Source: Oscillospiraceae bacterium
Lineage (GTDB): Bacteria; Bacillota_A; Clostridia; Oscillospirales; Oscillospiraceae
Assembly: GCA_017415945.1 (NCBI GenBank)
Contig: JAFQDR010000141.1
Span: 1 to 39,663 of the forward strand
Length of the DNA stretch: 39,663 nt
Direction of reading: 5' to 3'
Both the position numbers and the translations under genes were made by a program. Positions 25,545-35,163 of the stretch are shown in pieces. How positions within the stretch are numbered: position 1 is the stretch's first letter; each line of letters opens with the position of its first letter. The notes below the pieces were generated by a model. That model did no database searches and had not been told where the DNA came from. It saw only the letters and a list, made by a program, of their open reading frames with translations.

Positions 25545-25573
25545 ATCATAGCATGATGAAAATACAATTTCAA
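25545..25573 (-). promoter_or_regulatory. Predicted promoter of the long operon
   Basis: TTGAAA (25573-25568), 17-base spacer, TATGAT (25550-25545) on the minus strand. It starts directly after the murI terminator and reads into the pyruvyl transferase-like gene and the genes behind it. Confidence 0.7.
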
Positions 25574-25579
25574 TGAAAA

Positions 25580-25608
25580 CACACAGAAATCCAAAAGATT
25601 TCTGTGTG
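25580..25608 (-). terminator. murI terminator
   Basis: A perfect 12-bp stem (25580-25591 with 25597-25608), five-base loop, and TTTT on the minus strand, 16 bases beyond the murI stop codon. Confidence 0.85.
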
Positions 25609-25623
25609 AAAATTGGTAATATT

Positions 25624-26436
25624 TTATTCTCCGACCTTCTTAAATTCCAGTCTGACCTCTTGGTCGTCCTCAAATACACGGTTGACCACATTGTGGAAAT
25701 TCTCGGAAAGGTCACTGGCGTAGCACAAATGCTCGGCGGTATTGTTCTCGTCTGCCAGCATATCCCGCTCCCGCAGGATGCGCTCCACCTCGTAGATCAC
25801 TTCCTTGGAGGGGTTCAGCAGATCGATCTCGGGGTAAATACGTCCGAAGTTCTTTTTCAGGAAGGGATAGTGTGTGCAGCCCAGCACCAGCTTCTTCAGC
25901 TTATTTTCCCGAATGAAATCATCCAGATAGTATTGCAGGGTCAGATCCATAATGGCATGGTCGGTGATGCCCTCCTCGATCAGGGGCACCAGTACGGGAC
26001 AGGCCTTGCTGTACAGCTTCACCTTGTCCGTACCGCCGCAGATCAGCCGCTCATACACCCCACTGGCAACAGTGGCCTTGGTAGCAATGACGCCGATGTT
26101 GACGGGCTCGGTCTCCTCCGCAATGATCTTCTTGGCAATAGGCTCAATGATGCCCACAATGGGCACATGGGGGTACCGCTCCCGCAGGTCATGGAGACAG
26201 GTGGCGCTGATGGTATTGCAGGCAATAACGATCATCTTCACATCATAGCCCATGAGATAGTCAACGATTTGGAAGGAAAATTGTTTGATGGTCTCGGGAG
26301 ACTTGGAGCCGTAAGGTGTCCGCGCGGTGTCTCCGAAAAATACAACTCGCTCGTTGGGCAGCAGCTTTTGCAGGGCACGTACACAGGTCAGCCCACCCAC
26401 CCCGGAGTCAAAAAATCCGATAGGTCTGTTATCCAT
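25624..26436 (-). CDS. murI: Glutamate racemase
   Basis: A 270-residue cofactor-free racemase that makes D-glutamate for peptidoglycan. It starts IGFFDSGVGGLTCVRAL and has DTARTPYGSKS, then the two catalytic cysteines in IACNT (about residue 74) and GCTHYP (about residue 186). Length is normal. GAGG precedes the ATG. It is a single-gene unit with its own promoter (26472-26500) and terminator (25580-25608). Confidence 0.97.
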   Translation of the reverse strand: MDNRPIGFFDSGVGGLTCVRALQKLLPNERVVFFGDTARTPYGSKSPETIKQFSFQIVDYLMGYDVKMIVIACNTISATCLHDLRERYPHVPIVGIIEPIAKKIIAEETEPVNIGVIATKATVASGVYERLICGGTDKVKLYSKACPVLVPLIEEGITDHAIMDLTLQYYLDDFIRENKLKKLVLGCTHYPFLKKNFGRIYPEIDLLNPSKEVIYEVERILRERDMLADENNTAEHLCYASDLSENFHNVVNRVFEDDQEVRLEFKKVGE

Positions 26437-26471
26437 AAGATACCTCGATTACGATGGTTCAATATGGGTGC

Positions 26472-26500
26472 ATTGTACTATACCCCCAAATGAAAGTCCA
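26472..26500 (-). promoter_or_regulatory. Predicted promoter of murI
   Basis: TGGACT (26500-26495), 17-base spacer and TACAAT (26477-26472) on the minus strand, 35 bases before the murI start. Confidence 0.55.
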
Positions 26501-26540
26501 GTGAATTTTATCATAACCACAGAGAATGTAGAATGTGACA

Positions 26541-26589
26541 AGGAGACGGTTCTCCTCCGCACCCATAGGGACACCCCTCGCGGGCGTCC
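26541..26589. repeat. Two-hairpin REP-like intergenic sequence
   Basis: Two adjacent hairpins: AGGAGA (26541-26546) with TCTCCT (26551-26556), and GGACACCC...GGGCGTCC (26569-26589) with one bulge and a TCGC loop, which is a GCGA tetraloop on the minus strand. They lie between the murI promoter and the restriction gene terminator. The arrangement resembles REP sequences linked to Y1 (RAYT) transposases in Clostridia. No second copy or transposase is in this window, so the assignment rests on appearance only. Confidence 0.35.
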
Positions 26590-26607
26590 TCTTGCTCTCA
26601 TATGCAA

Positions 26608-26639
26608 AAACACACCGCTTACATATAAACGGTGTGTTT
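26608..26639 (-). terminator. Terminator of the Type IIL restriction-modification gene
   Basis: A perfect 10-bp stem (26608-26617 with 26630-26639) and a 12-base loop, followed on the minus strand by a five-T run, just beyond the stop codon at 26645. Confidence 0.85.
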
Positions 26640-26644
26640 CCGGT

Positions 26645-29445
26645 TTATTGTTGTGTCAGCTTTTGATAACGCTTCATGAGGAACGCCACGCAATCCGCCT
26701 CGGAGGTAGTTTTTACATCCAAACCGTATGCTTCCATAACCGCCCTGTCATTGGCTTGGTGTGCCTTTAATAGCTCTCTCGGCATCGTCAAGGGGTCATA
26801 CAAATCCGCCAAGCTGCTGTTCGGATACAAGGCTCTGGCATCCAGAATAGCTTGTGCAGTCTGCTCGATTTTCTGCTTTTGCGCATCGGTGGGTTCGGGC
26901 CAAGGGAAATTGTTGTAGACAATATTAACTGAATATTGATAGCTTGGTCCGTAATATCCGCAAGTTGCTCTCATCCATGCCATATGCACATTAGACGTTA
27001 AAACGCCAAAGTCGTACATTCCTGCATTTTCCACAATTCTAATTTTATTGCCAACAACAATTTCAGGTGTCATAAAGTCAATAGGGATATATCTTCTACC
27101 ACCAGAAGACACTTCGGGAAGGGCAACAAAATTTGTTGACGGTTGCTGGTTCTCATCAAACAAAGTAGGTGTGTCTGCTTTCTTGCGAGTTGCAGCTTTT
27201 GTACTTTTTAATCTAAAATCTCGAATCGCAGAAATTCGATTTAAGATTAAGGGGTATTTTTTTATTTCAGTTGGATTAACTTCACTTAACCACAAACAAT
27301 ACCTCGGCTTACGGTCAATAAAATCTTTCCCCATCATAAACTTTCGGAACAGTTTACTTGCTTCTGGGTGGTTTTCTATAAAATCTGTATATTCACTTTC
27401 TGTAAATATAAAATTTCCATTATCTGTCGGCTGACTACCCCTGTGCATGGGGTTTACCTCACACAACGGCTTTGTTCTTTTTTCTATAAAAACATCATCT
27501 GCATCGACAAGATAGGCGTTAATATGATTTACCTCTCGAGCTAATTCGTTATCAAAAATGTATTTTTTTGCTCTTTGATTATATGAAAACCCAATAATAA
27601 CAACATAAACAGTCGCAGCTTTAGTTGCCTCAGATTTCCAAGCAAAAGAACGGTGAGCAAAGTTAATATACACGCCTTCATTGAAAATATCTTTCCATAA
27701 CGGCGCAACTTGTTCTCCTTGACATATAGAATTCGTTGAAACAAATGCGGCCTCAATAGAGGTATTTTGCATGTAAAGAGCAGCTTTTTTAAACCAACAA
27801 GCTACATAGTCAAGCACTCCACCATTTTTGCCAAATAAAGCGATTTTGCTCTCTTTTTTCTCTTCGGACATCATAGCTTTAACTGAAGCTTCCTTAGAAG
27901 ACACTCTACCAGAATTAGCTACAAACGGCGGATTCCCCATAATATAATTCAGCTTATCCTTTGGCACAACATCTTCCCAATCCATCCGCAGGGCATTGCC
28001 GCAGACAATGTAGGCGTTGGTTTCCAAGGGCAGCGGGTCAATGTGCATTTCGATAATATCCTCTGTCTCCTTGAGCATTTGCAGCTCTGCGATCCATAGT
28101 GCCGTCTTGGCAACGTCAACCGCAAAGTCATTGATCTCAATTCCGTAAAACTGGGAGATAGAAACCTTAATGGGGCTGAATACTTCTCCAAATTGCTTTT
28201 GCCCACCCTCCATCAATGCAATGGCTTCATTCTCTAAGCGACGCAGGCTGATATAAGTTTCGGTCAGGAAGTTCCCCGAACCACAAGCAGGGTCAAGGAA
28301 TATCATTCTGCTCATTTGAGCAGAATACCGAGATATCTCGGTGTCACGCTTTTTCACATTCTTGATCTGCTTGATTTCTTCCAGCTCTTTTTTGAGGTCA
28401 TCCAAAAACAGTGGGTCGATGACTTTGTGAATGTTCTCAATGGAGGTATAGTGCATCCCACCGCTGCGACGAGTCTCGGGATTCAGCGTAGATTCGAACA
28501 CCGCACCGAAGATAGTGGGGCTGATTTTACGCCAATCGAATTGAGCAGCATCCAATAGGGTGTCCTTGATCTCCTGTGTGATTTTCGGAATGATGACATT
28601 CTCATTTTCAAACAGACCGCCGTTTACATAAGGGAACTGCTCCAGCTCGTCGGACAAATACAAGTCCTCACGTTCGTTCTCCTTGGTATCAAGCACCTTG
28701 AAAAGCTGTAGCAAAGCCTGCCGCAAATCCTTGGGCTCGTACTGCTTAATGTAGTCGGAGAAGATATTCCGATTGTTTTCATCAAACACCCCCGCATCCT
28801 CAGCATACAGGCAGAACACCAATCGTACACAAAGAATGTTCAGGCTTTCCAGTGTCTTCTTGTCATCGGGATGGTGATACTGTTTCAAAAACGCATCGTA
28901 GATTTTCCCCACCAGTGTCCCCGCTTCCTTGGACAACTCCACTTCCTTGCTGACCTTTTTGACCTTCTTCTCTAAAAGGAAGCCAAGCAACGTGGATTGG
29001 CTCTGCAGATCCTTGATACTGATTTTAGTCACATTCTGCTCTGGCACACGGGTATCCATATCGTAGACCCATATTTCGGCGAAGTTGGAAGTTACGATCC
29101 ATCGTGCCTTCTCGGAGCTGGGTAGATTATCATTGTATCGCTTGGCCTGTTCATATGGAGTCAGAGCAATCCCACCGCTTTGGTTGATTTTCTTATCCAG
29201 TCCAATACCCAGAGATTTCTGTTCAATGATGACCTTGGTTTCGGGAATATAAGCATCAATACGCTTGGTATGTCCGTCAACAATGACCTTTTTCTGGAAC
29301 TCAATACGGTCTGTGGCATCTTCCGCCCCATAATGCGCTGCAGAATATCCAGCCAATAGCTGCGGTCATCCTCATCTTCTTTTCCTTTACCGTTCCACTT
29401 TTGATAGAACTGCCGCGCGGCCTCTCGTCTTTCCGCATCTGTCAT
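26645..29445 (-). pseudogene. Type IIL (MmeI-like) restriction-modification enzyme, frameshifted near the N-terminus
   Basis: A single-chain enzyme with nuclease, N6-adenine methyltransferase and target recognition domains. The 903-codon frame from 29356 to 26645 has methyltransferase motif I DPACGSGNF (about residue 352), motif IV GNPPF (about 474) and C-terminal recognition and helical regions ending KRYQKLTQQ. The true start is upstream at 29445 in another frame: AGGAGGG lies 6 bases before that ATG, and its first 40 codons (RQFYQKW, then SYWLDILQRIMG) are the MmeI-type N-terminus. Adding one base in the four-base run at 29326-29329 joins the frames into 933 residues and completes a D64-x10-E75-Q-K77 nuclease site. 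As read, the full protein is not made. The middle of the gene is visibly AT-rich. A sequencing error cannot be excluded. Confidence 0.85.
29326..29329 (-). other. Frameshift site in the restriction-modification gene
   Basis: A run of four C on the plus strand (GGGG in the gene). With five G the codons read ATG GGG GCG GAA and continue in the long frame; with four the upstream frame passes on to a stop near 29161. The run is short for classic phase variation, so an old mutation or base-call error is more likely. Confidence 0.7.
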
Positions 29446-29501
29446 AGACTTCCCTCCTATCTTTTCTCTATATTATCATTCAAATTCCTTGTTGTACAGA
29501 A

Positions 29502-29535
29502 AAACCACCGAGGTTCCGCAGAATCTCGGTGGTTT
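29502..29535 (-). terminator. lysS terminator
   Basis: A perfect 11-bp stem (29502-29512 with 29525-29535), 12-base loop and a T-run on the minus strand, 16 bases after the lysS stop. Confidence 0.88.
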
Positions 29536-29550
29536 GATCGTTCAATTTAA

Positions 29551-31041
29551 TTACACTTCGGGCTTCATGGTGGGGAACAGGATAACATCGCGGATGGAGT
29601 TGCAGCCGGTCAGCAGCATGACACAGCGGTCGATGCCGATGCCCAGACCACCCGTGGGAGGCATACCGTATTCCAGAGCAGTGATGAAGTCTTCGTCCAT
29701 CATGCCTGCTTCGTCGTCGCCCTTTGCACGCATTTCCACCTGCTTCTGGAAGCGGCCCTTCTGGTCGATGGGGTCGTTCAGCTCGGAGAATGCATTGCCC
29801 ATTTCGCTGGAGCAGATGAATAGCTCGAAGCGTTCGGTGAGCTTGGGGAAATCGGGGCAGCGCTTTGCCAGAGGGCTTACGTCGACGGGGTGCATGGTGA
29901 TGAATGTAGGCTGTACCAGAGTTTCTTCTACCTTCTGGTCGAAGCATTCGTACAGTGCGTGGCCCCAGGTGGGTTCTACACCCTTCATATCAACGCCCGC
30001 AGCAACGGCAGCAGCAACCGCTTCTGCGTCGTCGGTGATTTCCATGAAGTCAACGCCCAGAACTTCCTTAACGGCTTCCGCCATGGTCACACGCTTGAAG
30101 CCGGGTGCCAGACTTACCTGCTTGCCCTGCCATTCCACATCGTAGGTGCCCAGAATTTCCATAGCAGCACCGCTCAGCAGATCTTCGAACAGATCCATCA
30201 TGTCGTTGAAGTCTGCGTATGCTTCGTACAGCTCTACGGAGGTGAATTCGGGGTTGTGCTTGGTGTCCATACCTTCGTTGCGGAAGATACGGCCGATCTC
30301 GTATACACGTTCAATACCGCCCACGATCAGTCGCTTCAGAGGCAGCTCGGTAGCGATACGCAGGAACATATCGATATCCAGAGTGTTGTGGTGGGTGATG
30401 AAGGGACGTGCGGTAGCACCGCCGGAGATGGCGTTCAGCACGGGAGTTTCCACTTCCATGTAGCCTCTGTTGTCCAGAAAACGGCGAACATAGGAAATGA
30501 ACTTGCTGCGGATCTCGAAGTTGCGGCGGCTGTCGTCGTTGACGATCAGGTCCACATAACGCTGACGGTACTTCAGCTCGGTGTTGGTCATGCCGTGGAA
30601 CTTTTCGGGCAGAGGACGCAGAGACTTGGACAGCAGAGTGATCTTTTCCGCACGAACGGAAACCTCACCGGTCTTGGTCTTGAATACAACACCGTCCACA
30701 CCCACGATATCGCCGATGTCATACTTCTTGAAATCCGCAAATTCCTGTTCGGACAGGTTATCCTTGCGAACAAACAGCTGGATCAGGCCCTTGTCGTCCT
30801 TAATGTGGCTGAAAATGACCTTGCCCATGCCGCGCTTGGACATGATACGACCCGCAACGGAGACGGGCTTTTCTTCCATTTCCTCGAAGTTATCAATGAC
30901 TTCCTTGGAAAAAGCGGTACGATTGAACTTGGTTACGTGGAAGGGGTCACGACCCTCATCCTGCAGTGCCTTGAGCTTGTCTCTGCGTACCTGCAGCAGC
31001 TCAGACAGTTCCTGCTCTACTACCTTGATTTCTTCGCTCAT
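29551..31041 (-). CDS. lysS: Lysyl-tRNA synthetase, class II
   Basis: A 496-residue class II synthetase that charges tRNA-Lys. An N-terminal OB-fold anticodon-binding domain ([32 protein letters not shown]) leads into the catalytic domain. Motif 1 lies around [12 protein letters not shown]. Motif 2 contains [24 protein letters not shown], and motif 3 is [16 protein letters not shown] near the C-terminus. Length is normal. It follows greA by 13 bases, a conserved Firmicutes pair, and ends at the terminator at 29502-29535. Confidence 0.97.
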   Translation of the reverse strand: MSEEIKVVEQELSELLQVRRDKLKALQDEGRDPFHVTKFNRTAFSKEVIDNFEEMEEKPVSVAGRIMSKRGMGKVIFSHIKDDKGLIQLFVRKDNLSEQEFADFKKYDIGDIVGVDGVVFKTKTGEVSVRAEKITLLSKSLRPLPEKFHGMTNTELKYRQRYVDLIVNDDSRRNFEIRSKFISYVRRFLDNRGYMEVETPVLNAISGGATARPFITHHNTLDIDMFLRIATELPLKRLIVGGIERVYEIGRIFRNEGMDTKHNPEFTSVELYEAYADFNDMMDLFEDLLSGAAMEILGTYDVEWQGKQVSLAPGFKRVTMAEAVKEVLGVDFMEITDDAEAVAAAVAAGVDMKGVEPTWGHALYECFDQKVEETLVQPTFITMHPVDVSPLAKRCPDFPKLTERFELFICSSEMGNAFSELNDPIDQKGRFQKQVEMRAKGDDEAGMMDEDFITALEYGMPPTGGLGIGIDRCVMLLTGCNSIRDVILFPTMKPEV

Positions 31042-31054
31042 GGTATCAATCCTT

Positions 31055-31534
31055 TCAGTCGTGCTTGACAGCCAGAATCTTGAACTGCATTTCCCCTGCG
31101 GGAGCCTTGACGATTACGGTTTCGCCTTCCTTATGGCCGATCAGACCGCGGCCGATGGGGCTTTCCTCGGACAGCTTGCCCTGCATGGGGTTTGCTTCCT
31201 GAGAGCCTACGATCTGGAAGGTATCTTCGTCGCCAAATTCAATATCCAGAACGGTGACCATGCTGCCCAGACCGACTACGCCCTGTTCAACAACGTCTGC
31301 TTCAACGATCTCTGCGTTTTCCAGAAGGTTGTGGAGTTCTGCAATCTTGGAATACAGCTTGCCCTGTTCGGACTTTGCTTCGTCGTATTCGCTGTTTTCG
31401 GACAGGTCACCAAAGCCGCGTGCTTCCTTCAGCTGTTCCGCAACTTCTCTGGTACGGACGGTTTCCATGTAGTCCAGATCTGCCTTGATTTTGTCATACT
31501 GAGCCTGGCTCATCTTAATTTTTTCGATTGCCAT
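31055..31534 (-). CDS. greA: Transcription elongation factor GreA
   Basis: A 159-residue factor that enters the RNA polymerase secondary channel and stimulates cleavage of backtracked RNA. The N-terminal coiled coil carries the acidic tip ([16 protein letters not shown], residues about 42-57). The C-terminal FKBP-like domain has [22 protein letters not shown] lies before the ATG. It has its own consensus promoter (31598-31626) placed over the stop codon of the S41 protease gene. Confidence 0.97.
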   Translation of the reverse strand: MAIEKIKMSQAQYDKIKADLDYMETVRTREVAEQLKEARGFGDLSENSEYDEAKSEQGKLYSKIAELHNLLENAEIVEADVVEQGVVGLGSMVTVLDIEFGDEDTFQIVGSQEANPMQGKLSEESPIGRGLIGHKEGETVIVKAPAGEMQFKILAVKHD

Positions 31535-31597
31535 GAATTGATCTCCTTGTTTTATAGATTCGGGTTATCCGAGTAATTTTCATAATAAACCAGAGTT

Positions 31598-31626
31598 ATT
31601 ATATTGATATATTCCCCGTCTGTCAA
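31598..31626 (-). promoter_or_regulatory. Consensus promoter for greA-lysS
   Basis: Perfect TTGACA (31626-31621), 17-base spacer, perfect TATAAT (31603-31598) on the minus strand. The -35 box contains the TGA stop codon (31625-31623) of the upstream S41 protease gene. Confidence 0.88.
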
Positions 31627-32795
31627 CTGATATTTGTCAGTTTTTTGCGCACCGATTCCAATGCGGCTGCCAGCTGGGGATCGTTTTCCCCATCCTCAAC
31701 CACCAAATCGGGTACCAGTCCCCCCTGCTCAGTTAGGTCAATGCGTTGGGGAGTCAAATACCGTTTGCTGGAAATATGCACCGCACTGCCGTCAATGAGC
31801 ACCACATTGGTCTGGCTGCGGCTTTTTCCCGTGGTGGGTGCTCCCACGATCTCCGCAGCATCATATTCTCCCAGAGCAGCCGCAAAAAATTCCGCCGCGC
31901 TGTAGCTGTTTTCATTGACCAAAACCACCATGGGAAGCTCAATGCACCGTGCATCGGACTTGGTGATCTTCTCCCTGCCGCTTTCGTCTACGGATACGAA
32001 GATCTCGCCCTCCGGCAGCAGGTAGTCCAGCAGCTCACACAGCTCCGTCAGGTAACCCCCGCCGTTGTTGCGCACATCGAAGACCAATCCCGCAACCCCC
32101 TCTGCGGTCAGTGCCTCCACAGCCTTGATGGCCTCTTCCGCCATGGTATCATCAAAGTTTTCAATTTTGATGTATCCAACATCCTCCATCCGTTCATAGG
32201 ACACAGGGTTGGTATAGATCGTTTCCATCACCAGAGAATATGCCGTCTCATTGCCGTCTCTGTCCGCCACCACAAGGGCAACGTGGTCGGGATCCTGCCG
32301 TATCATCGTCGACACAGCGGAAGCATCCTCGTCCGTCAGTCGCAGGCCGTTGACCTCTACAAGATAGCTGTCCGCGGGAATACCCGCCCGTTCCGCAGGG
32401 GAATCCTTGGCAATGGCAATAATGTGCAGGCCGGCCTCTGTCTTCTGCAGGGTAATGCCGATCCCCACATAATGATTGGTCTTGTCCTGCCGATAGCTCT
32501 CATATTCCTCCGCGGTCATGTAGTAGCTCCAGCGGTCACCCAAGGCATCGATCATAGCGGTATAAGCCAGATCGGACAGCTCCTCCGAATCTGCTTCTCC
32601 CACATACACACGGTCGATGACTGACTGCAGCTGCATAAACTTGAAGCTGTTCACCAGAGGTCTCCAGCCTCCCGCAAGTACCATGAGCCACAGAAGGATC
32701 AACGTAGCCGTGCCCAAAAATGTTGCGAGGCAAGCAGTGACCGCGCTGTCCATATAAATTTTACGGGATAAAAATTGATTCAGCTTTTCTTTCAA
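31623..32795 (-). CDS. S41 family C-terminal processing peptidase
   Basis: A 390-residue membrane-anchored protease of the CtpA/Prc family. One transmembrane helix (about 20-43) places the rest outside. A PDZ domain follows (about 108-185; GIGITLQ, then DSPAERAGI), and the S41 domain holds the Ser-Lys dyad: Ser in NENSYSAAEFF (about residue 293) and Lys in TTGKSRSQT (about 318). The start is placed at a TTG (32795) with GAGG 8 bases upstream. The longer frame to 32840 would read through the terminator of the preceding gene and has no ribosome binding site. In this position, after ftsEX and an M23 peptidase, it may trim a cell-wall hydrolase; that is inference. Confidence 0.9.
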   Translation of the reverse strand: MKEKLNQFLSRKIYMDSAVTACLATFLGTATLILLWLMVLAGGWRPLVNSFKFMQLQSVIDRVYVGEADSEELSDLAYTAMIDALGDRWSYYMTAEEYESYRQDKTNHYVGIGITLQKTEAGLHIIAIAKDSPAERAGIPADSYLVEVNGLRLTDEDASAVSTMIRQDPDHVALVVADRDGNETAYSLVMETIYTNPVSYERMEDVGYIKIENFDDTMAEEAIKAVEALTAEGVAGLVFDVRNNGGGYLTELCELLDYLLPEGEIFVSVDESGREKITKSDARCIELPMVVLVNENSYSAAEFFAAALGEYDAAEIVGAPTTGKSRSQTNVVLIDGSAVHISSKRYLTPQRIDLTEQGGLVPDLVVEDGENDPQLAAALESVRKKLTNIS

Positions 32796-32821
32796 TTGTC
32801 CATCCTCACCATATAAAAGAT

Positions 32822-32854
32822 AAAAACGGACGCGGAACAAAACTGTCCGCGTCC
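32822..32854 (-). terminator. Terminator after the M23 peptidase gene
   Basis: GGACGCGGA (32828-32836) pairs with TCCGCGTCC (32846-32854), nine-base loop, and five T follow on the minus strand. It lies 27 bases before the S41 protease start, so that gene needs readthrough or a promoter overlapping this site. Confidence 0.85.
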
Positions 32855-32870
32855 CGTTGCATTATTTCGA

Positions 32871-34268
32871 TCAATAAGCCTTTTCCCAGATGGTGTATCC
32901 ACCCAGATAGCTCAGAGGGTCATGTCTGTTGCCGTTCACCGCAATTTCAAAGTGCAGGTGGGGGCCGGTGGACAAGCCGGTAGAGCCAACATACGCGATG
33001 GTCTGTCCCTGGCTGACCACGTTACCCACGGACACAGCCACGGAGCTCATGTGCGCATACAGAGTGGTTCTGCCATTGCCATGGTTAATGACCACATAGT
33101 TGCCGTACCCGCCGGGGTCGTAGGAGCTGAGGATCACTGTGCCGCCGTCCGCTGCCACCACAGGGTCACCGACGCTGCCGTTGATGTCCACACCGGAGTG
33201 GTAACGCTCATAGCCCAGAATGGGGTGCATACGGTTACCATACAGAGAGGTGATCAGTCGGCTGTTGGGGGTGGGCCAAACATAAGAGCCCGTAGCGGGA
33301 GAGTTATTCGCAGGGGGTGCGGAAGGAGGTGTCTGCTCGCCGCCGTTGTTGCCGTCATCGGTCACGCCGGAGCCTTCGCCGCCCTCGCCGGTGCTGCCGT
33401 TATCGGTGACACCATCGCCAACCTGCGTCTGGTTGTTCTTTTCTTCCTCCTCACGCTTTGCGGCTTCCTCGGCTTCCTTTCTGGCTGCCTCCTCTGCCGC
33501 TGCGATCTCCGCAAGGATGTTGTTGATCTTATTCATGACCGCCGCTTCACTTGCCGCAGCTGCATTATACAGGGCAGTGTACTTATCGATATCCTTCTGG
33601 ATCTCGGCGATCATTTCGTCAGCCTCAGCAATTTCCTTCTTCAGCTGCTCGACTTCCTCTTCCAGCTCGGCCTTCTTGGCTTCCAGCTCAGCATTGAGCT
33701 GCTCGTATTCAGCCTTTACGCGAATGGCCTCATCGCGGGTGTCCTTATATCTCTGCTCCAGACGCTTGTCGTTCTCCATGATCTCCGTGAGCACATCCAC
33801 ACGGCTCAGCAGATCATCAAAGCTCTTTGCGCCCAGCAGTACATTCATATAGGTATTGAACTGGCCGTTTTCCTCCATGGAACGGAGGCGCTTCTTATAC
33901 AGTGCCAGCTGCTCATCGGCAGCTGCCTGAGCTGCATCGGCTTCCTTCTGCTTCTCGGCGATCATTTCATTATAGATCTCGATCTGCTTCTGGGTATTCA
34001 GGATCTCCTCCTGTGCCAGACGATTCTTTTCGTCCAGAGCTTCCTTCTGCTGCACCCATGCGGCCTTCTGCTCGCGCAGGCTGGCAGCCTTATTCCCTGC
34101 TTCGATCTTATCGTTGCGGATAGCTTCCTTTTCATCCTCCAGCTTACCCAGAGCATCATCATAGGTTGCGGATGCAATGGAACCAATTGCGGCAAATACT
34201 AAAGAGAACAGCATCAGACCGGCAAGGAACAGTGCGACCGCTCTTACAAAACGCTGTCTGTTTTTCAT
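32871..34268 (-). CDS. M23 (LytM) family murein hydrolase with N-terminal coiled coil
   Basis: A 465-residue exported protein. A signal peptide or membrane anchor spans about 10-35 (AVALFLAGLMLFSLVFAAIG). Residues 36-285 form a long coiled coil as in EnvC and the PcsB/CwlO group. A Gly/Asp/Asn/Pro-rich linker (about 290-340) leads to the LytM domain with the zinc ligands of HSGVD and HLHFE, and LYAHMS between. AAGGAGGT precedes the start. FtsX is encoded 10 bases upstream, and FtsEX is known to activate such coiled-coil hydrolases at the septum or side wall, so this is very probably its effector. All LytM ligands are present, so it is likely active itself. Confidence 0.93.
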   Translation of the reverse strand: MKNRQRFVRAVALFLAGLMLFSLVFAAIGSIASATYDDALGKLEDEKEAIRNDKIEAGNKAASLREQKAAWVQQKEALDEKNRLAQEEILNTQKQIEIYNEMIAEKQKEADAAQAAADEQLALYKKRLRSMEENGQFNTYMNVLLGAKSFDDLLSRVDVLTEIMENDKRLEQRYKDTRDEAIRVKAEYEQLNAELEAKKAELEEEVEQLKKEIAEADEMIAEIQKDIDKYTALYNAAAASEAAVMNKINNILAEIAAAEEAARKEAEEAAKREEEEKNNQTQVGDGVTDNGSTGEGGEGSGVTDDGNNGGEQTPPSAPPANNSPATGSYVWPTPNSRLITSLYGNRMHPILGYERYHSGVDINGSVGDPVVAADGGTVILSSYDPGGYGNYVVINHGNGRTTLYAHMSSVAVSVGNVVSQGQTIAYVGSTGLSTGPHLHFEIAVNGNRHDPLSYLGGYTIWEKAY

Positions 34269-34278
34269 TGGTACCTCC

Positions 34279-35163
34279 TTAAACCTTCAGGTAGTCACGG
34301 ATGGCGATGTTGCCGCCGAAGGCACCAACAAAAATACCGATCCCCATGAATACAACCAGCAGAGGAAGCATCACAATACTGAAGGGTACAATGTCCATAA
34401 TGCCGCCAATGAAGCCGCCCACCAGCTTGCTGCAGGTCAGCTCATACAGGCCCCACACGCTGCCGAATGCCAGACCGCCGCCGAGAATGCCCAGCAGCAG
34501 ACCTTCGATAATGAAGGGCAAGCGAATGAACATATTGGTTGCCCCTACCATCTTCATAATGGCAATTTCCTCACGTCTGTTGTAGGTTGCCAGCTTGATG
34601 GTGTTGGACATAATGAACACGGAGATGATCGCCAGAATGGTAACCAGCACCGCAGAGATCAGGTTGACGATATTGCGCACCTTAATGAAGCCCTCGGCAT
34701 ACTGCAGGTGTGCATTGACCTTGGCAACGCCTTCCACATTTTCCAGCTTAGCCTTGGTCTCACCGGTCAGCTCAATGTCTTGCACATGGACCACATAGCG
34801 GTCACGGAAAACGGTCTCGTCAATTTCATCAAACAGACCTTCCTCATAGTCCTTTTTGAATGTATCCATTGCTTCGCCGCGGGAAATGAATTCCACCTCG
34901 ACCACATTGTCCACCTTCAGCAGACTGTCGGCCACCTTCTTGGCTTCTTCGGTGGTATATTCATCGCTGACAAAGGCAACGATCTCGTTTTGCGCTTCCA
35001 GATCGGCGATCACACGGTTAATATTCAGACCAAGCAGGGTGAACACACCCATAATGATCAGACAGGCCATAATGATGGTAACAGAGGCAAAGGACATGAA
35101 ACCGTGCTTAAAAATGCCCTTAAAACCTTCTTTGATCAGGTAACCAAGATTATTAAGTCTCAT
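34279..35163 (-). CDS. ftsX: Cell division ABC transporter-like permease FtsX
   Basis: A 294-residue membrane protein that with FtsE passes ATP-driven conformational change to a peptidoglycan hydrolase outside the cell. The first transmembrane helix is at about 20-45, an extracellular domain lies at about 50-165, and three more helices fill 170-290, matching the FtsX plan. The NTIKLATYNRREEIAIMKMVGA segment is the conserved cytoplasmic coupling region. The start at 35163 (MRLNNLGYL) fits the family; an in-frame ATG at 35178 is possible, and neither has a strong ribosome binding site. The gene overlaps the end of ftsE. Confidence 0.95.
   Translation of the reverse strand: MRLNNLGYLIKEGFKGIFKHGFMSFASVTIIMACLIIMGVFTLLGLNINRVIADLEAQNEIVAFVSDEYTTEEAKKVADSLLKVDNVVEVEFISRGEAMDTFKKDYEEGLFDEIDETVFRDRYVVHVQDIELTGETKAKLENVEGVAKVNAHLQYAEGFIKVRNIVNLISAVLVTILAIISVFIMSNTIKLATYNRREEIAIMKMVGATNMFIRLPFIIEGLLLGILGGGLAFGSVWGLYELTCSKLVGGFIGGIMDIVPFSIVMLPLLVVFMGIGIFVGAFGGNIAIRDYLKV

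Noticed and set aside
29161..29445. Separate 94-codon gene upstream of the methyltransferase
   Set aside because: Its first 40 residues are the N-terminus of the MmeI-like enzyme, and the rest is out-of-frame reading of the same gene after the frameshift.
32796..32840. N-terminal extension of the S41 protease
   Set aside because: These codons fall in the terminator of the preceding gene and there is no ribosome binding site; the TTG at 32795 has GAGG at good spacing.
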